Origin: Kitasatospora sp. NA04385 | Lineage (GTDB): Bacteria > Actinomycetota > Actinomycetes > Streptomycetales > Streptomycetaceae | Assembly: GCF_013364235.1 (NCBI RefSeq) | Contig: NZ_CP054919.1 | Coordinates: 5,463,501-5,527,500, forward strand | Direction of reading: 5' to 3' | Length of the DNA stretch: 64,000 nt | In this document: positions 17,501 through 30,195 of the stretch, one piece after another | Position numbering within the stretch: the first letter of the stretch is position 1 | Layout of the letters: the number at the start of each line of letters is the position of its first letter | The notes under the pieces: model-generated | Told to the model about the DNA's origin: nothing | Seen by the model: the letters and a program-made list of their open reading frames with translations, nothing else | Databases searched by the model: none | Translations under genes and position numbers: made by a program

Positions 17501-18808
17501 GTGGACAAGCTGATGTGGGTGCTGGGCGTCCTGATCTTCGTGGGCGGGCTGCTCTTCTCGATCGCCTGGCACGAGCTCGGCCACCTGTCCACCGCCAAGC
17601 TGTTCGGCATCCGGGTGCCGCAGTACATGGTCGGCTTCGGCCGGACCATCTGGTCGACCAGGCGCGGCGAGACCGAGTACGGCCTCAAGGCGATCCCGTT
17701 CGGCGGCTACATCCGGATGATCGGCATGTTCCCGCCCGGGGCGGACGGCCGGATAACGAAGCGGTCCTCCTCGCCCTGGCGGAGCATGATCGAGGACGCC
17801 CGGGCCGCCTCCTACGAGGAGCTCCAGCCCGGCGACGAGACCCGGCTGTTCTACACCCGCAAGCCGTGGAAGCGCGTCATCGTGATGTTCGCCGGCCCGG
17901 GCATGAACCTGATCCTGGCGATCGGCCTGTTCCTCACCCTGTTCATGGGCATCGGCATCACCCGCTCCACCCCGACCGTCAACTCGGTCAGCGAGTGCGT
18001 CGTCCCGGTCAGCGAGAAGACCGACACCTGCGCGCCCGGCGCCGAGAAGTCCCCGGCCAACGCCGCCGGGCTGCGGGCCGGCGACACCATCCTGGCCTTC
18101 GACGGGGTGCGGATCCACGACTACCCCCAGCTGCAGGCCCTGATCCGGGACTCGGCCGGCAAGCACGTGGCGATCGAGGTCCGGCACAAGGACGGCACCC
18201 CCGGCACCCTGGGCGCCGACATCAAGACCAACACCCTCGCCGCCGTGGACAAGGACGGCGCCCCGATCAAGGACAAGACCGTCACCGCGGGCTTCCTCGG
18301 CATCACCCCCGCCACCGGCGTCCACCACATGGCGGTCGGCGAGAGCTTCGACGAGATGGCGAAGATGGCGGAGCACGGCGTGCAGTCGCTGGGCCAGCTG
18401 CCCGGCAAGATCCCCGGCCTGTGGCACGCCGTGGTCGACGGCACCCCGCGCGAGCAGGACTCCCCGGTCGGCATGGTCGGCGCGGCCCGGCTCGGCGGCG
18501 ACGTGTTCGCGATGGACCTGCCCGCCACCCAGCAGCTGGCCTTCTTCGTCCAGCTGCTCGCGTACATGAACTTCATGCTGTTCCTGTTCAACATGCTGCC
18601 GCTGCTGCCGCTGGACGGCGGCCACATCGCCGGCGCGCTGTGGGAGTCGGTGCGCCGCACCGCCGCCCGGGTGCTGCGCCGGCCCGACCCGGGGCCGTTC
18701 GACGTGGCCCGGCTGATGCCGCTGGCCTACGTGGTCGCCGGGATCTTCGTCTGCTTCACCGGCCTCGTGATGGCCGCCGACATCGTCAACCCGGTGCGCA
18801 TCAACTAG
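17501..18808 (+). CDS. M50 site-2 (intramembrane) metalloprotease, RseP/Rip1-like
   Basis: 435 residues, GTG start behind GGAGG. The zinc motif HELGH is at residues 24-28 in TM1, and the partner LDGGH motif is in the third membrane region near residue 370. A PDZ domain lies between (NAAGLRAGDTILAFDGVRI at about 187-205). Proteases of this class cut anti-sigma factors or other single-span proteins within the membrane; Rip1 of mycobacteria is the studied relative. The substrate here is not identifiable. It sits between dxr and ispG with short gaps, so it is probably co-transcribed with isoprenoid synthesis genes. Confidence 0.94.
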   Translation: MDKLMWVLGVLIFVGGLLFSIAWHELGHLSTAKLFGIRVPQYMVGFGRTIWSTRRGETEYGLKAIPFGGYIRMIGMFPPGADGRITKRSSSPWRSMIEDARAASYEELQPGDETRLFYTRKPWKRVIVMFAGPGMNLILAIGLFLTLFMGIGITRSTPTVNSVSECVVPVSEKTDTCAPGAEKSPANAAGLRAGDTILAFDGVRIHDYPQLQALIRDSAGKHVAIEVRHKDGTPGTLGADIKTNTLAAVDKDGAPIKDKTVTAGFLGITPATGVHHMAVGESFDEMAKMAEHGVQSLGQLPGKIPGLWHAVVDGTPREQDSPVGMVGAARLGGDVFAMDLPATQQLAFFVQLLAYMNFMLFLFNMLPLLPLDGGHIAGALWESVRRTAARVLRRPDPGPFDVARLMPLAYVVAGIFVCFTGLVMAADIVNPVRIN

Positions 18809-18935
18809 CCGCGCGCCACCCACGGCCGGGTGTGCCCCGCCACCCGGCCGTGCCGTACCGTTGGACGCCGGGCGCCCGCCACCACGGCGCGCGCGCCCCG
18901 GCATCACCGACCTCTCCAGAGGAAACACCGCACAC

Positions 18936-20096
<1,161 letters not shown>

Positions 20097-20112
20097 CGGC
20101 CTGAAGTCCCCC

Positions 20113-20141
20113 GGCGGGGCCGCCCAGCGGGCGGCCCCGCC
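20113..20141 (+). terminator. Terminator after ispG
   Basis: GGCGGGGCCGCCC (20113-20125) pairs perfectly with 20129-20141 across a 3-nt loop, 16 bp after the ispG stop. The Shine-Dalgarno of the next gene follows within 10 bp. Confidence 0.75.
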
Positions 20142-20159
20142 CGTTCGAGAGGTGCCCCC

Positions 20160-21053
20160 GTGCTCGACCGAGGTGTGATGCTGCCCGGCCCCTTCCAGGC
20201 CGCCCGGGCGCTCGCCGCCACCCGCGTGCTGGAGGCCCCCGACCTCGACGACGCGCTGGAGATCCTGCACCGCGACGCCGTCGCCAACGCCTTCGTCGCC
20301 ACCCGGGTGGAGGCCGTCGGCCTCGACCCCTGGCGGCTCGGCGGCGAGATGTGGGGCTGGCACGACGCCGACGGCCGGCTCGACGCGCTCTGCTACGCCG
20401 GGGCCAATCTGGTCCCGGTCGGCGCCGGGCCGGAGGCCGTCCGCGCCTTCGCCGAGCGCGCCCGCCGGCAGGGCCGCCGCTGCTCCTCCATCGTCGGCCC
20501 CGCCGAGGCCACCGCGATGCTCTGGGCGCTGCTGGAGCGCTCCTGGGGCCCGGCCCGGGACGTCCGCGCCCACCAGCCGCTGATGGCCACCTCCACGCCC
20601 GTCACCGAGGTCGAGCCCGACCCGCTGGTGCGCCGGGTCCGCCGCGACGAGATCGAGGCGCTGATGCCCGCCTGCGTGGCCATGTTCACCGAGGAGGTCG
20701 GCATCTCCCCGCTGGCCGGCGACGGCGGACTGCTCTACCAGGCCCGGGTCGCCGAACTCGTCTCCACCGGACGCTCGTTCGCCCGCTTCGACGAGGACGG
20801 CAAGGTCGTCTTCAAGGCCGAGATCGGCGCCGTCACCGCCGCCGCCTGCCAGATCCAGGGCGTCTGGGTCGCCCCCGAGCACCGCGGCAGGCGGTTCTCC
20901 GAGACCGGCATGGCCGCCGTCGTCAACACCGCGCTGGCCGAGGTCGCCCCCGTCGTCTCGCTGTACGTCAACGACTTCAACGTCCGGGCCCGGGCCGCCT
21001 ACCGCCGGGTCGGCTTCCGCGAGGTCGGCGCGTTCATGAGCGTGCTGTTCTGA
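20160..21053 (+). CDS. GNAT acetyltransferase with N-terminal DUF4081 domain
   Basis: 297 residues, GTG start with GAGAGG 7 bp ahead. The first ~130 residues match DUF4081 (ALEILHRDAVANAFVATRVE, then LGGEMWGW). The second half is a GNAT domain: VRRDEIEALMPACVAMFTEEVG, the acetyl-CoA loop IQGVWVAPEHRGRRFSETGM, and LYVNDFNVRARAAYRRVGF. This two-domain protein is a constant neighbour of ispG in actinobacteria. The substrate is unknown. It converges with the GNAT gene on the other strand, 7 bp away. Confidence 0.9.
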   Translation: MLDRGVMLPGPFQAARALAATRVLEAPDLDDALEILHRDAVANAFVATRVEAVGLDPWRLGGEMWGWHDADGRLDALCYAGANLVPVGAGPEAVRAFAERARRQGRRCSSIVGPAEATAMLWALLERSWGPARDVRAHQPLMATSTPVTEVEPDPLVRRVRRDEIEALMPACVAMFTEEVGISPLAGDGGLLYQARVAELVSTGRSFARFDEDGKVVFKAEIGAVTAAACQIQGVWVAPEHRGRRFSETGMAAVVNTALAEVAPVVSLYVNDFNVRARAAYRRVGFREVGAFMSVLF

Positions 21054-21060
21054 CGGCCGG

Positions 21061-21612
21061 TCAGCGCCGGGCCGGGTCGCGCAGCGGCAGGTGCGCGCCC
21101 ATCACCGCGTACGGGCGCACCGTGTTCGGGAAGCGCACCGCCGCGGCCAGGTCCCGGTAGCCCAGCGAGCGGTACAGCCGGCGGGCCGGGGTCTCGGCGT
21201 CGATCGCCGACAGGATCGACCGGTCCAGGCCCGAGCGCCCGCACAGCGAACGGATCAGCCGGGTGCCCACGCCCAGGCCCTGGAACTCCGGCAGCACGTG
21301 CAGCTCGGTCACCGCGAACACGCCGTCCAGCCAGCCCTCGTGGCCGCCCGCCTCCAGGTACGGCTCGATCACCGTCGACCACCAGTGCGTCCGCTGGTTC
21401 GGCATTCCGTACCCGAACCCCACCAGCCGTCCCCCGGCCATCGCGCCCAGCGCCACCACCCCCGGCTGCGCCGCGTGCCGGCCCACGATCGGCAGCCGCA
21501 CCGCCACCTCGTGCGGCGCCAGGCCGAACGCGACCGCCTGGACCTCCAGCACGGCGGGTGCCCACGCCGCCAGGTCGATGGCCTCGATCGTCACCCCGGT
21601 GAGCTGCTCCAT
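21061..21612 (-). CDS. GNAT family N-acetyltransferase
   Basis: 183 residues. The fold is recognised from AVTELHVLPEFQGLGVGTRLIRSL, with the V-x-P-x-x-Q-G-x-G-x-G acetyl-CoA pyrophosphate loop, and from AETPARRLYRSLGYRDL near the end. The ATG at 21612 gives a normal N-terminus (VTIEAIDLAAWAPAVLEVQ). The upstream gene on this strand is the phosphotransferase-like gene ending at 21662, 49 bp away, so the two may be co-transcribed. Acceptor substrate unknown. Confidence 0.88.
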   Translation of the reverse strand: MEQLTGVTIEAIDLAAWAPAVLEVQAVAFGLAPHEVAVRLPIVGRHAAQPGVVALGAMAGGRLVGFGYGMPNQRTHWWSTVIEPYLEAGGHEGWLDGVFAVTELHVLPEFQGLGVGTRLIRSLCGRSGLDRSILSAIDAETPARRLYRSLGYRDLAAAVRFPNTVRPYAVMGAHLPLRDPARR

Positions 21613-21661
21613 GAAGCGGGACGTTACTACCTGCCGCCCCGGGCGGCCGAGCGCCCCGGTC

Positions 21662-22558
21662 TCACAGCCAGGCGGCGAACTCCAGATGGAGTTCGGCCGC
21701 CGCGGCGTCGCCCGCCGCGAACGCCCCCAGCGCGGTGTCCACCGCCCGCAGCAGGGTCCAGGCCCGGACCCGGTCGGCGGGCAGCTCCACCGCCTCCGCG
21801 AGCCGGGACAGCCGGCGCCGGGCCTCCCCGCGCGGACCCGGGGCGGCGGCCAGGGTGTCCAGCCGGTCCAGCACCAGGCCCGCCAGGTCGTACGCCCGGT
21901 CGCCCACCAGCGGGCGCGGCGCCACCGCGAGCCACGGCGAACGGTCCGCCGCCAGCACCCGGCCGTGCTGGAACTCCCCGTGCAGCAGCCACCCGCCGCC
22001 GTCCGCCGCCAGCGCCAGGGCCTCCAGCGCCTCGTCCACCAGCGGGCCGGCGTCGGCGGCGGACGGCAGCGAGCGCCGCTCGGCGATCCGCTCCGCCAGC
22101 CGCCCGGCGTGCTCCGCCAGGGCCGGGAACGGGTGCCCCGCCGGGGCCTCGACCCACAGCCGACGCAGCAGGCTGGTCGCCTCCAGCATCGCCTTCGGCT
22201 CCGCGAGCGAACGCAGCGGGATCTCCCCGTGCAGGCGCTCCAGCAGCAGTGCCCCGTCCGCCTCGTCCAGCAGCAGCACCGCGCCCCGGCCCGCCCACGT
22301 CCGCAGCGCGGCGGCCTCGGCGGACGGCCCGGCGAGCTTCAGCGCCACGGGCGCCAGGTCGTCGGCGCGGTGCGCGTACAGCACCAGGCTGCCGCGGCCG
22401 CCCGGCTCCACGACCCGCTCCGGCACCAGCCCCCAGCCCGCCAGCCGTTCGGCAGCCAGCTCCGGGAGCCCGGCCAGCCAGGACCGCCCGGCGGGGGAGC
22501 CCGTCCGCACCGACTCGGCCAGGCGCGCGGGGACGTCGAACTGCGCAGGTTGTGCCAT
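21662..22558 (-). CDS. Aminoglycoside-phosphotransferase-fold protein, probably catalytically dead
   Basis: 298 residues, similar in layout to APH(6)/streptomycin-kinase-like proteins: LYAHRADDLAPVALKLAG for the nucleotide-lysine strand, LLLERLHGEIPLRSL for the hinge, and LLHGEFQHGRVL where active members have HGD(L)HxxN. The catalytic Asp is Glu, the next His is Gln, and the Mg-binding Asn is Arg. The second metal-binding Asp (usually in a xDP segment) is replaced in WLAVAPRPLVGDRAYD. The downstream GDxAYDLA is kept. This pattern argues for a pseudokinase or ligand-binding role rather than antibiotic resistance. ATG 22558 has no clear Shine-Dalgarno. Confidence 0.75.
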   Translation of the reverse strand: MAQPAQFDVPARLAESVRTGSPAGRSWLAGLPELAAERLAGWGLVPERVVEPGGRGSLVLYAHRADDLAPVALKLAGPSAEAAALRTWAGRGAVLLLDEADGALLLERLHGEIPLRSLAEPKAMLEATSLLRRLWVEAPAGHPFPALAEHAGRLAERIAERRSLPSAADAGPLVDEALEALALAADGGGWLLHGEFQHGRVLAADRSPWLAVAPRPLVGDRAYDLAGLVLDRLDTLAAAPGPRGEARRRLSRLAEAVELPADRVRAWTLLRAVDTALGAFAAGDAAAAELHLEFAAWL

Positions 22559-22597
22559 GGGAGCGAGATTAACCGCCGGGGGCCCGGGTGCACGCGA

Positions 22598-22766
22598 CGC
22601 GCATTCAGGGGCTCGGGGAACGGCGAGCCCGGGTCTGCGAGCGGTGCATTGCCGTTGGGCGCATCGGCTTCGGGTTCTGTTCAAGACACGCAGCAGCACG
22701 GACACTCCGATGGGCTCCGACCACCAGCAGCACGGCCTCGCCGTTCCCCGAGCCCCTGAGTGCGCG
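22598..22766. repeat. 30-bp inverted repeats enclosing ~109 bp
   Basis: Bases 22598-22627 and 22737-22766 are inverted copies matching at 29 of 30 positions. The core is TCAGGGGCTCGGGGAACGG. The enclosed 109 bp also contains CAGCAGCACGG twice, at 22691-22701 and 22725-22735. The unit fills the gap between the DUF4439 stop and the phosphotransferase-like gene's start. It may be a terminator/RNA-stability element or a small mobile repeat; no target duplication or transposase is seen. Confidence 0.75.
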
Positions 22767-22775
22767 CGCTGCGGT

Positions 22776-23775
22776 TCAGTCCGCGTCGGCGAGGCCCGGG
22801 AGGGCGGGGAGGTCGGCGCCCCAGTGGGCGGCCCGCAGGGCGGACTCGCGCAGGGCGGCGGCGGCCTGCGCGCGCAGGGCGGGGGCGGCGGTCAGGTCGG
22901 CGTAGGCGGCGGTGAGCTGGGTCTCCAGGTAGGCGGCCAGCCGGGTGGCGGTCGGGCCGTCCTGGACCTGGAAGGGGAGGCGGTAGCCGGGGGCCGCGGC
23001 GGTGGGGGAGGCGCCGCCCGCGGCGAGGACGCGCTGCCAGCCGTCGCGCCGGGCCTGGTGCGCGGCGTACGTGCTGCGGGCGTCCTCGCGCTGGGGCCCG
23101 GCGGGCAGGAACGCGCCGACCACGCCGTAGCCGTAGACGGCCGCGTGCTCGGCGGCGAGCGCCGCCTGCAGGGCCTCGGTGTCGGCGGCGGTGAGCGCCC
23201 CGGCCGAGGCGGAGGCGGAGGCGGAGGCGGCCGCGGACGCGGGGTCCGGGCGGCGGGCGCGGGCGCGGGGTGGCCGGGGCGGTGGTGTCGCCGAGGGCCG
23301 CCGCGTGGGCCGCGCCGGAGGCGGCGACCGAGGCGAGGGTCCGGGCCAGCCCGGGGGAGGCCGCGGCGAGGTCGGCGAGCCGCAGCTCGGCGGTGCGGCG
23401 TTCGGCGGCGGCCAGGTCGGCGGCGGTCCGGGCGGTGGAACCGGCGGGGGAGGCGGAGCCGGAAGCGGCACCCGAGCCGGTGGGGGAGGGCGACGGCGAG
23501 GGCAGCGTCCGGGCGAGCGCCTCGCGGTGCCGGAGGAGGTCCTCGCGCAGGTCGCCGAGCCGGTCGGCCTCGGCGGGCCCGGTGGCGAGGACGGCGTCGT
23601 AGTCGGCCAGGAGGGCGTCGGTGGCGGCGAGTTGGCGCAGCCTCAGCGGGCGGTCCGGGTCCTCGGCCTGCGGCCGGGCGGCCTCCGCGGGGTGCCCGCC
23701 GGTGCAGCCGGCGAGCAGCTGGAGCCCGGCGAGCGCCCCGAGGGCCAGGAAGGTCCGGCGTGCGGGCGCGGGCAT
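22776..23775 (-). CDS. DUF4439 ferritin-like lipoprotein, apparent frameshift near 23255
   Basis: About 330 residues once joined. The N-terminus is an exported lipoprotein: ARRTFLALGALAG signal with a twin-arginine, then LLAGC lipobox. Helical RLRQLAATDALLADYDAVLA and a Pro/Ser linker follow. The C-terminal DUF4439 domain, a four-helix ferritin-like bundle, has LAAEHAAVYGYGVVGAF and AAHQARRDGWQRVLAA. The coding frame shifts by one base at about 23240-23275 within a GC-only Arg/Pro linker, so the lipoprotein start and the DUF4439 domain are in different frames as sequenced. I treat this as a likely sequencing error. Function unknown; divergent from rimP. Confidence 0.75.
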
Positions 23776-23933
23776 CGGTGCTCCAGCGGGTAGGTGGGGG
23801 CCCGGTGCACCCCGTCGGGAGAATCTTTACCGGAGTCGCACGCGCTCCGTACGGACCTCGGACGCTATCCGACCGCTGTGAGCTTGCTCGCAGGGGGGTG
23901 CGGGCGTCCGGGTCGGAATCGGCGGTTCGGGGG

Positions 23934-23964
23934 TTGACCCGATAGGCTTCGCGATGAGTTAGCA
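23934..23964 (+). promoter_or_regulatory. Candidate promoter of the rimP-nusA-infB operon
   Basis: TTGACC (23934-23939) is a good -35. Possible -10 hexamers lie at AGTTAG (17-bp spacer) or TTAGCA (19-bp spacer). The region is the divergent gap between DUF4439 and rimP, 40-70 bp upstream of rimP. The -10 is weak. Confidence 0.35.
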
Positions 23965-24002
23965 CCTTCGACAACAGCAGACGCGGCCGAGGAGTCACCC
24001 GG

Positions 24003-24545
24003 ATGAGCACCACCCCCACTGACCGGCTGCGCGCTCTGTTGGAGCCGTTGGCCGCCGAGGCCGGGCTCGACCTCGAAGAGGTCAAGGTGACCCAGGCCGG
24101 CAGCCGCCGCCAGGTGCAGATCGACGTGGACGCCGACGGCGGCGTGGACCTCGACGCGATCGCGGAGTTCTCCCGCCTGGTGGGCCGGGCGCTGGACGAG
24201 TCGGACCTGATGGGCGAGACCCCGTACCTGCTGGAGGTCGGTTCCCCGGGCGCCGAGCGCCCGCTGAGCGAGCCGCGGCACTGGCGCCGGGCGACCGGCC
24301 GGCTGGCGGCGGTCAAGCTGGTGGACGGCGCGGAGCTGACCGCGCGGGTGCTGGAGAGCGACGAGGACGGCGCGCTGGTCGAGGTGCAGCCGGTGAAGGG
24401 GCGCGGCCGCCCCAAGGAGCGCCGACTGGAGTTCGCCGAGATCGCGCGGGCCCGGGTGCAGGTCGAGTTCAACCGCAAGGACGAGGAACTGCTCGACGCC
24501 GCCGCCGACATCGCGGACGTGGACGAAGAGGAAGAGGAGGCGTAG
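24003..24545 (+). CDS. rimP: Ribosome maturation factor RimP
   Basis: 180 residues, ATG behind GGAG. RimP helps assemble the 30S subunit. The N-terminal domain reads LEPLAAEAGLDLEEVKV, then VQIDVDADGGVDLDAIAEFSRLVGRALD; the hallmark LLEVGSPGAERPL is present, followed by the Sm-like C-terminal domain. The tail is very acidic (ADVDEEEEEA). The stop lies 2 bp before the nusA GTG, so translation is probably coupled. This is the normal first gene of the nusA-infB operon. Confidence 0.96.
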   Translation: MSTTPTDRLRALLEPLAAEAGLDLEEVKVTQAGSRRQVQIDVDADGGVDLDAIAEFSRLVGRALDESDLMGETPYLLEVGSPGAERPLSEPRHWRRATGRLAAVKLVDGAELTARVLESDEDGALVEVQPVKGRGRPKERRLEFAEIARARVQVEFNRKDEELLDAAADIADVDEEEEEA

Positions 24546-24547
24546 TC

Positions 24548-25549
24548 GTGGACATCGACATGAGTGCCCTGCGCGGGCTGGTCACCGAGAAGGGCGTGCC
24601 GTTCGACCTGCTGGTCGAGTCGATCGAGTCGGCCCTCCTCATCGCGTACCACCGCACCGAGGGCTCGCGCCGCCGGGCGCGGGTGGAGCTGAACCGCAAG
24701 ACCGGCCACGTGACGGTCTGGGCGCTGGAGGACGCCTCGGAGCTGGAGGAGGGCGTCGAGCCGAAGGAGTTCGACGACACCCCGTCGGGCTTCGGCCGGA
24801 TCGCCGCGTCCACCGCCAAGCAGGTCATCCTGCAGCGGCTGCGGGACGCCGCGGACGACCAGACCTTCGGCGAGTACGCGGGCAAGGAGGGCGACATCGT
24901 CACCGGTGTCGTCCAGCAGGGCAACGACCCGAAGAGCGTGCTGGTCGACATCGGCAAGCTGGAGGCCATCCTGCCGCCGCAGGAGCAGGTCCCGGGCGAG
25001 GACTACCGGCACGGCACCCGGCTGAAGTGCTACGTGGTGGGCGTGCGGCGCGGGGTCCGCGGTCCGTCGGTGACGCTGTCGCGCACCCACCCGAACCTGG
25101 TGAAGCGGCTGTTCGCGCTGGAGGTCCCGGAGATCGCGGACGGCTCGGTGGAGATCGCCGCCATCGCCCGCGAGGCCGGCCACCGCACCAAGATCGCGGT
25201 CTGGTCGCGCCGCCAGGGCCTGAACGCCAAGGGCGCCTGCATCGGCCCGAACGGCATGCGGGTGCGCGGCGTGATGGCCGAGCTGCACGGCGAGAAGATC
25301 GACATCGTCGACTGGTCGGAGGACCCGGCCGAGATGGTCGCCGCCGCGCTGTCGCCCGCCCGGGTGACGAAGGTGGAGATCGTCGACCTGGCCCAGCGCT
25401 CCGCCCGGGTGATCGTCCCGGACTACCAGCTGTCGCTGGCGATCGGCAAGGAGGGGCAGAACGCCCGCCTGGCCGCCCGGCTGACCGGCTGGCGGATCGA
25501 CATCCGTCCGGACACCGAGGCCCCCGCCGGGGAATCGGCAGCCCGCTAG
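24548..25549 (+). CDS. nusA: Transcription termination/antitermination factor NusA
   Basis: 333 residues, the short actinobacterial form without the C-terminal acidic repeats of E. coli NusA. Domains in order: N-terminal RNA-polymerase-binding domain (LVESIESALLIAYHRTEG), S1 domain (about 120-195, GDIVTGVVQQG), then two KH domains (ACIGPNGMRVRGVM and LAIGKEGQNARLAARLTGWRIDI). It binds elongating RNA polymerase and nascent RNA. GTG 24548 is used because it is tightly coupled to rimP; an ATG four codons later is also possible. Confidence 0.97.
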   Translation: MDIDMSALRGLVTEKGVPFDLLVESIESALLIAYHRTEGSRRRARVELNRKTGHVTVWALEDASELEEGVEPKEFDDTPSGFGRIAASTAKQVILQRLRDAADDQTFGEYAGKEGDIVTGVVQQGNDPKSVLVDIGKLEAILPPQEQVPGEDYRHGTRLKCYVVGVRRGVRGPSVTLSRTHPNLVKRLFALEVPEIADGSVEIAAIAREAGHRTKIAVWSRRQGLNAKGACIGPNGMRVRGVMAELHGEKIDIVDWSEDPAEMVAAALSPARVTKVEIVDLAQRSARVIVPDYQLSLAIGKEGQNARLAARLTGWRIDIRPDTEAPAGESAAR

Positions 25550-25618
25550 CAACGTTGTCAGGTGCCTCCGGAGATCTACTCGGCGGCGGTGAGTCCCTTC
25601 GGAGGGGTAGACTTGAAC

Positions 25619-25921
25619 GTGTCTGGCCGGACGCATGTCCGGGCATGCCCTGAACGCACCTGCGTGGGCTGCCGCAAGCGCGCGGCCAAGCACGAGCTGC
25701 TGCGTGTCGTGGCGGGCGAGGACGGATGCGTCCCCGATCCCCGCGGCACTCTGCCGGGCCGGGGCGCGTATCTGCACCCCGACCCGAACTGCCTCGACCT
25801 CGCGGTCCGCCGCCGGGCGTTCCCCCGGGCCCTTCGGGTCCAGGGCGCGCTCGACCCCGGCGCCCTGCGGGATCACCTCGGGGCGGGAGCAGGTCCGGCC
25901 GACCGGCAGTCGGCCCACTGA
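25619..25921 (+). CDS. ylxR: YlxR (DUF448) RNA-binding protein
   Basis: 100 residues. The family motif is complete: CPERTCVGCRKRAAKHELLRV, then DPRGTLPGRGAYLHP and a final AFPRALR. YlxR lies between nusA and infB in most Gram-positive bacteria; proposed roles are in RNA binding or nucleoid function. GTG 25619 (after GGAGGGG at 25601-25607) gives the usual SGRTxVRACPER start; TTG 25613 and GTG 25562 are in-frame alternatives. Confidence 0.92.
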   Translation: MSGRTHVRACPERTCVGCRKRAAKHELLRVVAGEDGCVPDPRGTLPGRGAYLHPDPNCLDLAVRRRAFPRALRVQGALDPGALRDHLGAGAGPADRQSAH

Positions 25922-26023
25922 CGGGCATCGCGCCCGGCAACACGCACCAGCGCACGGCACGCGGTCACGCCGCCGTGCGCCCCAGTCAGGTACCTCGCGA
26001 GATGGAAGTAGGTCGAGATTGCG

Positions 26024-26066
26024 ATGAGCACTCGATGAGTACGCGATGAGTACGCCCATGAAGTAA
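26024..26066 (+). promoter_or_regulatory. Three overlapping micro-ORFs built on an 11-bp tandem repeat before infB
   Basis: Starts and stops overlap as ATGA. ORF 26024-26038 reads M-S-T-R-stop, ORF 26035-26049 reads M-S-T-R-stop, and ORF 26046-26066 reads M-S-T-P-M-K-stop. The DNA is the repeat GATGAGyACkC, three times. The infB GTG is 46 bp further on behind GGAG. The arrangement suggests a translated leader; it could also be a chance result of the tandem repeat, or a protein-binding array. Confidence 0.45.
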
Positions 26067-26112
26067 CGGCAGTCCGGCGGACGAATACCCCGGACGCATA
26101 GACAGGAGCGAA

Positions 26113-29195
<3,083 letters not shown>

Positions 29196-29321
29196 CAGGT
29201 GCCTGACCGGGGCCGGTCGGCGGGTGCGTTAACCCGTCGACCGGCCCCGGCCGCGCTTGTTAGGGTCGGGGCCAGTCGGAACATCCTTCGAGGCCCCCAG
29301 ACCGGCTCAGGTCTGTCCCCC

Positions 29322-29618
29322 ATGTTCGTAGGAACACTCACCTTCGACCTGCTCCTCGGCGACGTGCACTCGCTCAAGGAGAAGCGCTCGATCGTGCGGC
29401 CCATCGTGGCCGAACTGCAGCGCAAGTACAGCGTGTGCGCCGCAGAGGTAGGCAACCAGGATCTGCACCGCAGGGCCGAGATCGGCTGCGCGGTGGTGTC
29501 CGGCGACGCCGGGTACGTCAGCGAGATCCTGGACAGCTGTGAGCGGCTCGTCGCCGGCCGCCCCGAGGTGGTGCTGCTCTCCGCACGGAGGCGGTACCAC
29601 CACGACGACGACGAATGA
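29322..29618 (+). CDS. DUF503 family protein (YlxP-like)
   Basis: 98 residues: FVGTLTFDLLLGDVHSLKEKRS, RPIVAELQRKYSVCAAEVG, and RRAEIGCAVVSGD. This small ferredoxin-like-fold family (YlxP) sits between infB and rbfA in Gram-positive genomes and is thought to be involved in ribosome assembly; its exact role is not known. ATG 29322 gives the usual N-terminus; no Shine-Dalgarno is visible close by. The stop is 139 bp before rbfA. Confidence 0.92.
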   Translation: MFVGTLTFDLLLGDVHSLKEKRSIVRPIVAELQRKYSVCAAEVGNQDLHRRAEIGCAVVSGDAGYVSEILDSCERLVAGRPEVVLLSARRRYHHDDDE

Positions 29619-29757
29619 CCTGCGGGAGTCACCACCGTCACACCCGCACAGGACCGAGAGCGCCCACAAGGCTGGGCGCGGGCGGGTACGTTGGGGAGAG
29701 GGCCCCACCGGGTGAGGTCATGACCCGGGGTACGCGCCTACTGCACGAGGAGGCAAC

Positions 29758-30195
29758 GTGACCGACACCGCTAGGGCGCGCAAGCTCGCCGACCGCATCC
29801 AGGTGGTCGTGGCGGAGACCCTGCAGCGCCGGATCAAGGACCCCCGCCTGGGGTACGTCACCATCACCGACGCCCGGGTCACCGGGGACCTGCGCGAGGC
29901 CACCGTCTTCTACACCGTCTACGGTGACGAGACCGAGCGCGAGTCCAGCGCGGCCGCGCTGGAGAGCGCCAAGGGCATCCTGCGCTCCGAGGTCGGCAAG
30001 CAGACCGGGGTCCGGTTCACGCCGACCCTGACCTTCGTCGCCGACGCCCTGCCGGACAACGCCCGGAACATCGACGACCTGCTGGACAAGGCGCGGCTCT
30101 CCGACGCCGCCGTCCGCACGGCCGCCGCCGGAGCCGCGTACGCCGGCGAGGCCGACCCCTACAAGGCGGCGCGCGACGACGACGAGGACGAGTGA
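29758..30195 (+). CDS. rbfA: 30S ribosome-binding factor RbfA
   Basis: 145 residues, GTG behind GAGGAGG. The KH-like core is ARKLADRIQVVVAETLQRRIKDPRLGYVTITDARVTGDL (shown in two parts: RIQVVVAETLQRRIKDPRLG and YVTITDARVTGDL), followed by ATVFYTVYGDE and RFTPTLTFVADALPDN. RbfA binds the 30S subunit and aids 16S rRNA 5' end maturation. The tail is acidic. The stop overlaps the next start by 4 bp (GTGA), which implies coupled translation. Confidence 0.96.
   Translation: MTDTARARKLADRIQVVVAETLQRRIKDPRLGYVTITDARVTGDLREATVFYTVYGDETERESSAAALESAKGILRSEVGKQTGVRFTPTLTFVADALPDNARNIDDLLDKARLSDAAVRTAAAGAAYAGEADPYKAARDDDEDE

Noticed and set aside
21662..22558. Aminoglycoside-resistance gene
   Set aside because: The fold is similar but catalytic Asp, Asn and the second metal Asp are replaced.
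22598..22766. Insertion sequence
   Set aside because: Inverted repeats are present, but the interior is only 109 bp with no transposase frame and no target duplication.
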